This document shows positions 1-5,243 of a stretch of DNA of 10,769 nucleotides, piece by piece. Position numbers and translations under genes: made by a program. The stretch lies in assembly GCA_964532655.1 (NCBI GenBank), contig CAZHMZ010000137.1, positions 1 through 10,769 of the forward strand. The letters run 5' to 3'. Every line of letters starts with the position of its first letter. Within the stretch, counting starts at the first letter, position 1. Source of the DNA: JAJFTV01 sp964532655 (GTDB lineage Bacteria; Chloroflexota; Anaerolineae; Anaerolineales; Anaerolineaceae). The notes under the pieces were generated by a model. It was not told where the DNA came from. It did no database searches and saw only the letters and a list, made by a program, of their open reading frames with translations.

Positions 1-1
1 G

Positions 2-553
2 CTTTCGACGCCTTTGCAGGTACTTGTCTCTGCGGCGGTGATCGCCAATGACGGAAAGTATATGAAGCCAACGCTGCTGCGTGAGATTCAGGACGCAGAG
101 GGCAATGTGATTCAGCCTTTTACACCCACCTTGGTGCGTGATATCACCAAAGACCCGGTCATTGCGGAATATGATGAGCAGATGTTTACCACCGGTGATT
201 TTAAGACCGTTGAGCCATGGGTGATCGAAATGGTGCAGGAAGGAATGCGGATGACCGTGGAAGAAGGCGGTACGGCAGACGTCCAGTTTGCCGGGATGAC
301 TGTTCAGTCCGCCGGAAAAACTGGTACTGCTGAATACTGCGATGCCCGTGCGGATAAGGAAGGTTTGTGTAAACCGGGCCAGTGGCCCGCTCATGCCTGG
401 TATGTGGGGTACGCACCCTATGATGACCCTGAAATCGCCGTGGTGGTGTTCGTTTATAATGGCACCGAGGGAGCCACGGTAGCTGCCCCGGTTGCACGGA
501 AAGTGATGGAAACCTATTTTGAACTTAAAGCGCTGGATTCAGGCCAGCAGTAA
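2..553 (+). CDS. Penicillin-binding protein (class B transpeptidase), C-terminal part
   Basis: The reading frame is open from the first bases, so the gene starts outside the window; about 183 residues are visible. The opening residues LSTPLQVLVSAAVIANDG match the helix that precedes the third transpeptidase motif in class B PBPs. The KTGT motif (KTG box of the penicillin-binding fold) is at 317-328, inside SAGKTGTAEY, followed by a HAWYVGYAPYDDPEIAVVVFV strand pattern typical of the end of the domain. Such enzymes cross-link peptidoglycan at the outer face of the membrane. The next gene, a SEDS polymerase, begins within a few bases of the stop, the usual mrdA-rodA or ftsI-ftsW pairing; with a RodA-like partner, PBP2 is the more likely identity. 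The SxxK and SxN motifs lie outside the window, so activity and exact class cannot be confirmed here. Confidence 0.93.
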   Translation, partial: LSTPLQVLVSAAVIANDGKYMKPTLLREIQDAEGNVIQPFTPTLVRDITKDPVIAEYDEQMFTTGDFKTVEPWVIEMVQEGMRMTVEEGGTADVQFAGMTVQSAGKTGTAEYCDARADKEGLCKPGQWPAHAWYVGYAPYDDPEIAVVVFVYNGTEGATVAAPVARKVMETYFELKALDSGQQ

Positions 554-565
554 TTGCCTGCAGAT

Positions 566-1657
566 ATGAGAAAAGAAATCTGGCGAAATTTCGATTATTT
601 ATTGTTTGGGACCGTGGTGATCCTGAGCGTATTTGGCATTGTCATGATGCAATCCGCCATCGCGGGCAGTATCTCACTGCTGGGCCACCCTGTGCGGCAG
701 ATCTATTTTCTGGTGTTGGGTCTGGTCACGATGATCATCGTATCGATCATCGATTATCAATATTGGGCGTCGCTGACCAAGGTGATGTACCTGGTGGCTG
801 TGATCCTGCTGATCCTCGTATTCCTGCTGGGTAAGGTCACCATGGGTGCCGCGCGCTGGTTGAACGCGGGTCTGGTCAACATTCAACCGGCCGAATTATC
901 CAAAGTGGTGCTCATTCTGGTGCTGGCAGATTACTTCTCGAAAACCCGCAGCGCCGTACATGATTTCTGGTGGATTGGAAAGAGCCTGATCCTTGTGGCC
1001 GGCATGGTGGTCTGGATTGTACTGCAGCCCAACCTGAGCATGACCATTGTAATGATGGTGCTGTGGTTCGCGTTGATCTGGATGAGCGGTTTGAAGACCA
1101 AATACCTTTGGTGGTTTGGCCTGATTGGAATTGTTGGGGGGATAATTTTTTTCATGTTTTTTATGGAAGATTACCAGAAACTGCGCATTATCCAGTTCCT
1201 TTATCCGGATGAAAATGCCAGTTATGGGAATGAATATAACGTCCAGCAGGCATTAATCACCATTGGATCCGGGGGCTGGTTTGGCCAGGGGTACGGTCAG
1301 AGCACCCAGGTGCATCTCAAATTCCTGAAGGTGAGGCATACCGACTTCATCTTTTCTGCCATGGCGGCTGAAATTGGGTTTGTGGGCACCATGATCGTGA
1401 TGGTGCTGCTGGCCTTTGTGATTTTGAGGTGTTTCAGAGCTGCCAGGCTGGCAAATGACTGGTTTGGGGCTCTGGTGGCGTATGGATTTGGTATACTCAT
1501 ATTCTTTCAAACAGCCGTGAACGTTGGGGTGAACCTTAACGTGATTCCGGTGACAGGGCTTACGTTGCCATTCATAAGTTATGGAGGCAGTTCGCTGCTT
1601 TCATTGCTGTTGGGAATTGGGCTGGTGGAGAGTATCGTCGCGCATCGGGTCACTTAG
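566..1657 (+). CDS. rodA: RodA/FtsW-family SEDS peptidoglycan polymerase
   Basis: An integral membrane glycosyltransferase that polymerises lipid II, paired with the class B PBP encoded just upstream. The 363-residue product is almost entirely hydrophobic, with about ten membrane segments, the usual SEDS size. Hallmarks visible are the GAARWLNAGLVNIQPAELSK loop, the RHTDFIFS motif containing the conserved acidic residue (Asp260), and the C-terminal LPFISYGGSSLL signature. The ATG at 566 is chosen because MRKEIWRNFDYLL is the normal RodA N-terminus; a TTG at 554, directly after the PBP stop, would add four residues. Neither start has a strong ribosome binding site, so translation coupled to the upstream gene is likely. 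RodA is preferred over FtsW on the N-terminus and neighbour, but the two are hard to separate by eye. The stop codon lies inside the first unit of a tandem repeat. Confidence 0.93.
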   Translation: MRKEIWRNFDYLLFGTVVILSVFGIVMMQSAIAGSISLLGHPVRQIYFLVLGLVTMIIVSIIDYQYWASLTKVMYLVAVILLILVFLLGKVTMGAARWLNAGLVNIQPAELSKVVLILVLADYFSKTRSAVHDFWWIGKSLILVAGMVVWIVLQPNLSMTIVMMVLWFALIWMSGLKTKYLWWFGLIGIVGGIIFFMFFMEDYQKLRIIQFLYPDENASYGNEYNVQQALITIGSGGWFGQGYGQSTQVHLKFLKVRHTDFIFSAMAAEIGFVGTMIVMVLLAFVILRCFRAARLANDWFGALVAYGFGILIFFQTAVNVGVNLNVIPVTGLTLPFISYGGSSLLSLLLGIGLVESIVAHRVT

Positions 1658-1668
1658 CGGACTAAGTG
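1651..1668 (+). other. Short perfect hairpin over the rodA stop codon
   Basis: CACTTAG (1651-1657) and CTAAGTG (1662-1668) form a perfect 7-bp stem around a CGGA loop. No U-tract follows, so this is not a standard intrinsic terminator. A weaker 5-bp version recurs in unit 4 (1704-1718). It could pause polymerase or protect the rodA message end; this is inference from pairing alone. Confidence 0.5.
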
Positions 1669-1770
1669 ACTTAGAAGACTGAGTGTCTTAGCGGATAAAG
1701 TGTCTTAGCGGACTAAGTGACCTAGAAGACTGAGTGTCTAGCGGACTGAGTGACTTTGCAGAATATGTGA
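1653..1770. repeat. 17-bp tandem repeat array between rodA and gltX
   Basis: Seven adjoining units run from 1653: 1653-1669, 1670-1686, 1687-1703, 1704-1720, 1721-1737, 1738-1753 (16 bp) and 1754-1770 (degenerate). The main unit is CTTAGCGGACTAAGTGA, seen exactly in units 1 and 4. Units 2 and 5 are a second type with AGAAGACTGAGTGT. The order gives a 51-bp higher period (units 1-3 resemble units 4-6). The rodA stop codon TAG (1655-1657) is part of unit 1. The last unit ends about 25 bases before the gltX ATG. There are no spacers between units. Function is unknown; it may be a slippage-prone intergenic repeat. Confidence 0.85.
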
Positions 1771-1794
1771 CGCATAGTGGATTGGAGAAGAAGA

Positions 1795-3279
1795 ATGGAT
1801 CATCGACCGGTACGTGTTCGTGTTGCCCCATCGCCGACGGGGAAATATCATCTTGGAAATGCCCGCACCGCCCTCATCGACTATCTGATGGCACGCCAGA
1901 GCGGCGGCCAGTTTATTTTGCGCATTGAAGATACGGATACCAAACGATTTGTGGAAGGCGCGGAAGAGAAGCTGATCGATGCCATGCACTGGCTGGGATT
2001 AAGCTGGGATGAAGGCCCCGATGTGGGCGGCCCACACGCACCGTATACCCAATCAAAGCGGAAAGAGACCTATCAGAAATACGCCGAGCAACTGGTGGAC
2101 CAGGGTGATGCTTACTATTGTTTCTGCTCACCTGAGCGGTTGTCTGCGCTGCGCCAGGAGCAGGAAAAGAAGAAGGAACCCCACCATTATGATGGCTTGT
2201 GCCGATCGATACCGATTGAAGAGGCCCGACAGCGGATTCAAAACGGCGAGAAGGCAGTGGTAAGGTTCAAATCGCCAAAAGAGGGACAGATCACGGTTCA
2301 TGATCACCTGCGCGGCGATATCACCCTGGATAACCGCAACATCGACGATTTTATTCTGGTGAAATCCAATGGCCTGGCGGTCTATCACCTGGCGGCTATG
2401 GTGGATGATCATCTGATGGGCATCACCCATGTGGTGCGGGGAGCCGAGTGGCTGGCAACTTTCCCGCTACATGCGATGATCTACAGGGCTTTTGGATGGA
2501 CCGAGCCGGTCTGGCTGCATCTTTCGCTTTTCCTGAAGCCTTCGGGGAAAGGCAAGATGAGCAAACGAGATGCCGCCGAAATGGCAAAAGACGGGTATTC
2601 CATTTATATTGAAGATTTACGCGAACTGGGATATTTGCCTGAAGCGGTGGTGAACTGGATGATTTTGATGGGGTGGAGCCTGGATGATCATACCGAGTTT
2701 TTCACCTTGCAGGATCTGATCGACAATTTCTCAATAGACCGCTGCAACCCCTCACCGGCAGCCATTAATTTCACCAAACTGGATCATTTCAACGGACTGC
2801 ATATCCGCAATACACCGATTGATAAACTGGCAGCATTGATCAAGCCGTTTTTTGAGAAAGAAGGCTATAAGGTGGATGACGACGTTCTGCTGGCTCTGAC
2901 ACCGCTGGTTCAGGAACGTATGGTCACTTTGGATGATTCGGTCAAGTTTGCCGGTTTCTTCTTTGAGAAAGAGGTCATCCCTGACGTGGCGGATCTTCCT
3001 GGCAAAAACATGAGCAAGGCTGAAACCATTCAGGTGTTGAAGGATGTGATTGCGAGGCTGGAACCACTTCCCGATATTGCCCATGATACCGCCGAACCGA
3101 TCTTACGAAACTATATTGAGGAGAGTGGATATTCAGCAGGCCAGGTTTTTGGTATTATGCGTGTAGCAGTTACCGGGCAGATGGTGAGCCCTCCGCTTTT
3201 TGAAAGTATGGTCATCATCGGCAGGGAGACGGTACTTTCCCGCCTGAATAAGGCTGTGGAGCTACTGCAAAACACCTAA
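1795..3279 (+). CDS. gltX: Glutamyl-tRNA synthetase
   Basis: A class I aminoacyl-tRNA synthetase charging tRNA-Glu, and possibly tRNA-Gln, with glutamate in the cytoplasm; 494 residues, normal for the family. The nucleotide-binding signature is APSPTGKYHLGNARTAL, with HLGN (residues 19-22) in place of HIGH/HIGG. The KMSKR loop is exact (254-258, bases 2554-2568). A zinc-binding pattern is visible: C109-x-C111, then Y132 and C136. The C-terminal third fits the helical anticodon-binding domain. ATG 1795 is chosen because GGAG at 1784-1787 sits well upstream and RVRVAPSPTG follows directly; a GTG at 1777 would put the SD inside the gene. No convincing promoter is visible, so it may be read with the upstream cell-wall genes. 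The tRNA-Gln gene downstream and its U1-A72 pair suggest a non-discriminating enzyme, but that is inference. Confidence 0.97.
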   Translation: MDHRPVRVRVAPSPTGKYHLGNARTALIDYLMARQSGGQFILRIEDTDTKRFVEGAEEKLIDAMHWLGLSWDEGPDVGGPHAPYTQSKRKETYQKYAEQLVDQGDAYYCFCSPERLSALRQEQEKKKEPHHYDGLCRSIPIEEARQRIQNGEKAVVRFKSPKEGQITVHDHLRGDITLDNRNIDDFILVKSNGLAVYHLAAMVDDHLMGITHVVRGAEWLATFPLHAMIYRAFGWTEPVWLHLSLFLKPSGKGKMSKRDAAEMAKDGYSIYIEDLRELGYLPEAVVNWMILMGWSLDDHTEFFTLQDLIDNFSIDRCNPSPAAINFTKLDHFNGLHIRNTPIDKLAALIKPFFEKEGYKVDDDVLLALTPLVQERMVTLDDSVKFAGFFFEKEVIPDVADLPGKNMSKAETIQVLKDVIARLEPLPDIAHDTAEPILRNYIEESGYSAGQVFGIMRVAVTGQMVSPPLFESMVIIGRETVLSRLNKAVELLQNT

Positions 3280-3291
3280 AAAACGTTATCA

Positions 3292-3398
3292 CGGTGCCTT
3301 TTCTACCCCGTCCATCCGGTCAAAAACAGAAAATTGCCTCAAAAATCGACCCTTAAAAATCTGGACTGGATCAAAAAATACTGGTAGAATAGGCACCG
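3292..3398. repeat. 16-bp imperfect inverted repeat flanking the gltX-tRNA gap
   Basis: Left arm 3292-3307 (CGGTGCCTTTTCTACC) pairs with right arm 3383-3398 (GGTAGAATAGGCACCG) at 15 of 16 positions; the only mismatch is T3300 against T3390. The loop is 75 bases. The right arm contains the -10 box of the tRNA-Gln promoter, so the left arm resembles an inverted copy of that promoter core. In a gltX read-through transcript the arms could form a long stem. Confidence 0.6.
3362..3390 (+). promoter_or_regulatory. Sigma-70-type promoter for tRNA-Gln
   Basis: A -35-like TGGACT (3362-3367, 4 of 6 consensus) and a -10 TAGAAT (3385-3390, 5 of 6) are separated by 17 bp. Transcription would begin about 12 bases before the mature tRNA 5' end. 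The same TGGACT-17-bp arrangement is seen in front of the rel gene, which supports both calls. Confidence 0.6.
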
Positions 3399-3409
3399 AT
3401 CAGTTAGAT

Positions 3410-3480
3410 TGCGGCGTCGTCTAATGGCAGGACAGCAGGCTCTGAACTTGTATGTGATGGTTCGACTCCATCCGCCGCAT
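3410..3480 (+). tRNA. tRNA-Gln (anticodon CUG)
   Basis: The gene folds as a full cloverleaf. Acceptor stem TGCGGCG/CGCCGCA (3410-3416 with 3473-3479) is perfect. The D stem is GTCT/GGAC with one wobble and a loop containing GG. The anticodon stem is GCAGG/CTTGT with two wobbles and loop CTCTGAA, giving anticodon CTG at 3442-3444 (reads CAG, Gln). The variable loop has 4 bases. T stem GATGG/CCATC is perfect with loop TTCGACT. T8, A14, GG, T33 and the T-loop residues are all as expected. CCA is not encoded. U1-A72 is typical of bacterial tRNA-Gln and is a known identity feature for the GatCAB amidotransferase. The base at the discriminator position is T (3480), which is unusual for this tRNA. 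A T-rich stretch follows directly. Confidence 0.95.
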
Positions 3481-3495
3481 CTTTCTTTTTTTTTT
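3481..3495 (+). terminator. U-rich tract ending the tRNA-Gln transcript
   Basis: Directly after the tRNA comes CTTTC and then ten T residues (3486-3495). The GC-rich T-arm and acceptor 3' strand sit immediately upstream, so the tract could act as a termination signal, although there is no separate classic hairpin. It lies between convergent genes. Confidence 0.4.
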
Positions 3496-3516
3496 AAACC
3501 CCCAAATTGATCATCG

Positions 3517-4788
3517 CTACTTGATTTGATTTTCAGGATCCTCATGGTTGGAGATTTCCTGATCGAGTTGTGATTCTTGCAGGGCGATTTCAATATTTTC
3601 TTTCAGACGTTTGCGGTCTTTCTTGCTCCCGCGAAGCGATTTCAACAAAACCTGGCTTACCTTGCCTGCCATTTCCTTCATGGCCTGGGTGCTGACGCGC
3701 TCCCCTTTGGCAAACCAGTTTACCGCTGCATAACCCATCGCGACCGTCATCGAGGAGGCAATGACCGATGAAAGGATCCAGCCTGGGATGCCGCCCAGTT
3801 TGCTGAGTTGATAGAACAGGGTGCGGCCTAAAAAGGCCAATCCAAACGTCATTACCAACTCACGAGCCCGGCTCTTATTGATCTCATAATTGTAGATACG
3901 GGCGATTCCCATCACCATGGAGGTCTGATTGAGCAGAAGGGGGATGAAATCGATCATCGGGAGCGGCGTGAGGGCAATCACACCGGAAAGGGACGCTGCA
4001 CTGACGATGCTTTTCCAGGCCAGCTTCCAGCGGTATTGCGGCAAAGCACGGCCCAGCGCTGCCATGATCTGCGGTTCTTCCGCGGCAATGGCATACAGTA
4101 CTTTGGCGAGGTTTTGCGAATCCTTTGCGGAGATCGGGATGATCTTTTCAGATGAAATGCCCAAGGTATGAGCTGCATTTTGAACCACATGGGTGATCTC
4201 TCGGCCCACCAGATCCATCTTGTTCATCACCACGATGTAGGGTTTGTTGAGGTCTGCCAGGGCAGTAAACAATTCCTGTTCCGATTTTTTGATTCCCTGG
4301 GAGGCGTCAAAAAGGATGACCAGAAAATCTGCCTGCGAAGCTGCGTCGAAAGCTTTCTTGCGGTGTTCTTCACCGGCGGCTCCGGCAGCATCTGCGCCGG
4401 GGGTATCGATTACGCTGAACAATGGCGCGCTGCCTTCCATATTTTCGCGAGTGGTGCCGGGGATGGGGCTTACCTCGGCAACAAACTGATCCTTGCCCTG
4501 TACAAACTGGTTGTATAGGGTCGACTTTCCGACATTGGCGGGGCCAACCACCGCAATTTTGGATTTGTTGCCCATGCTGAAGCGGGCTTGGTTGGCTGCC
4601 AGCCTGGCTAATATCCTCCACATATTGCTGCGGGAGGGGATGCGATCTGTAAATTGTTTCAGGCTCATCCGATCGGCATCCGGTAGTGCTTCCCAGAGGT
4701 TTTGAAGGACGTTGCGTGAATCCTCAGGCATCCAGTCGGGGGTCTTGATGTGATCTTCTTTTGGGTTTTGGGGTTCTTTTGTGACCAT
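3517..4788 (-). CDS. Era/Der-like GTPase with DUF697-type membrane C-terminus
   Basis: A 423-residue protein with a complete TRAFAC GTPase domain: G1 GPANVGKST (82-90), G2 Thr in IPGTTREN, G3 DTPG (128-131), G4 NKMD (189-192) and G5 SAKD (220-223). The C-terminal half has hydrophobic segments near 260-284 and 334-358 with ALTPLPMIDFIPLL and a Lys/Arg-rich tail, the layout of DUF697 (YcjF-like) proteins. It is therefore probably a membrane-associated GTPase; its target is unknown. An ATG at 4788 is preferred because a good promoter places the transcript start there (leaderless). The ATG at 4797 would fall at the -10 box, and a TTG at 4824 lies inside a terminator hairpin. It converges on tRNA-Gln. 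The nearest upstream gene on the same strand is the small acidic protein, but a terminator separates them. Confidence 0.88.
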   Translation of the reverse strand: MVTKEPQNPKEDHIKTPDWMPEDSRNVLQNLWEALPDADRMSLKQFTDRIPSRSNMWRILARLAANQARFSMGNKSKIAVVGPANVGKSTLYNQFVQGKDQFVAEVSPIPGTTRENMEGSAPLFSVIDTPGADAAGAAGEEHRKKAFDAASQADFLVILFDASQGIKKSEQELFTALADLNKPYIVVMNKMDLVGREITHVVQNAAHTLGISSEKIIPISAKDSQNLAKVLYAIAAEEPQIMAALGRALPQYRWKLAWKSIVSAASLSGVIALTPLPMIDFIPLLLNQTSMVMGIARIYNYEINKSRARELVMTFGLAFLGRTLFYQLSKLGGIPGWILSSVIASSMTVAMGYAAVNWFAKGERVSTQAMKEMAGKVSQVLLKSLRGSKKDRKRLKENIEIALQESQLDQEISNHEDPENQIK

Positions 4789-4795
4789 ACCCTTC

Positions 4796-4824
4796 ATTAT
4801 AAAAAATCCCCGCGATTTATTCAA
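4796..4824 (-). promoter_or_regulatory. Promoter for the GTPase gene, nested in the terminator
   Basis: On the minus strand TTGAAT (4824-4819) and a perfect TATAAT (4801-4796) are separated by exactly 17 bp. The -35 box covers the loop and right arm of the upstream terminator hairpin, and the last T of its U-tract is the first base of the -10. Seven bases after TATAAT comes ATG (4788), implying a leaderless mRNA. Confidence 0.6.
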
Positions 4825-4832
4825 TCGCGGGG
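4801..4832 (-). terminator. Intrinsic terminator of the small acidic protein gene
   Basis: A perfect 10-bp stem, CCCCGCGATT with AATCGCGGGG (arms 4823-4832 and 4808-4817), has a 5-base loop. On the minus strand it is followed by A and six T residues (4806-4801). It lies about 50 bases after the stop of the gene ending at 4884. This is the clearest rho-independent terminator in the window. Confidence 0.9.
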
Positions 4833-4883
4833 TACCGATAATTTATGCTCACTTATGATCGATTGCTGAACACGGAATGCTGT

Positions 4884-5117
4884 TTAATACCCCTCTTCGC
4901 TTTCGTCTGACCAAAGTTCTTCGTCATCGTCTTCTTCGGCTTCATCCCAATCTTCCAATTCATCGTTTTCTTCGTCCCAATCATCTTCGGCGATGACATC
5001 AGAAGAGGGGGTGAATGTCATACAGCCTTCGTTTGGATCAATTTCAACAGCGGCTGCGCTGCAATATCCCTCATCAAGAAAGCTGCAATCGATATAGTGA
5101 CAACGAATTCGTGGCAT
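4884..5117 (-). CDS. Small Cys-motif protein with a highly acidic tail (DUF1540-like N-terminus)
   Basis: A 77-residue protein with two parts. The first half carries four cysteines in MPRIRCHYIDCSF..GYC..GCMTF, a spacing that resembles the DUF1540 type of small Cys-rich domain and could bind a metal. The second half, from about residue 40, is almost all Asp/Glu with a few Trp, Ser and Asn, so the protein is extremely acidic and the tail is probably disordered. ATG 5117 is chosen: GGAGG at 5125-5129 leaves a 7-base gap. The ATG at 5123 overlaps that signal too closely. The function is not recognised. A strong terminator follows, so it is probably a single-gene transcript; a candidate promoter and an inverted repeat lie upstream. 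Confidence 0.8.
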   Translation of the reverse strand: MPRIRCHYIDCSFLDEGYCSAAAVEIDPNEGCMTFTPSSDVIAEDDWDEENDELEDWDEAEEDDDEELWSDESEEGY

Positions 5118-5164
5118 GTTCATTCCTCCAGCAAGAATAGTGACCTATGTGACGATATTTCCCT

Positions 5165-5187
5165 GTAAAATTTCGGGGAGATTTTAC
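5165..5187. promoter_or_regulatory. Inverted repeat, candidate operator of the acidic protein gene
   Basis: GTAAAAT (5165-5171) and ATTTTAC (5181-5187) are perfect 7-bp arms separated by 9 bases. The right arm overlaps the proposed -10 box on the minus strand, so a bound dimer would block transcription start. Confidence 0.4.
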
Positions 5188-5209
5188 CGCAATGATTACG
5201 TTTCGTAAA
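5181..5209 (-). promoter_or_regulatory. Possible promoter for the acidic protein gene
   Basis: On the minus strand TTTACG (5209-5204, 4 of 6) and TAAAAT (5186-5181, 5 of 6) are 17 bp apart. The expected start near 5174 would leave a leader of about 55 bases. The boxes are only moderate. Confidence 0.4.
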
Positions 5210-5243
5210 GGAAATCTGATGAATCAACTCCGTAAATGCCTGT

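Noticed and set aside
1653..1770. CRISPR array
   Set aside because: Units are 17 bp and directly adjoining, with no unique spacers and no cas genes nearby.
1777..1794. GTG start for gltX at 1777
   Set aside because: The Shine-Dalgarno-like GGAG lies after it and fits ATG 1795, and the extra residues are not part of the family.
4168..4518. Plus-strand 116-codon frame inside the GTPase gene
   Set aside because: Antisense to the GTPase G domain, with no motif or start signal; a shadow frame.
4789..4824. Longer GTPase N-terminus from TTG 4824
   Set aside because: This codon falls in the loop and right arm of a strong terminator and in the -35 box, so it would be untranslated.
5196..5208. TTACG-TTT-CGTAA mini-hairpin after rel as its terminator
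   Set aside because: A 5-bp AT-rich stem with a 3-base loop and no U-tract; it is likely part of the acidic gene promoter region.
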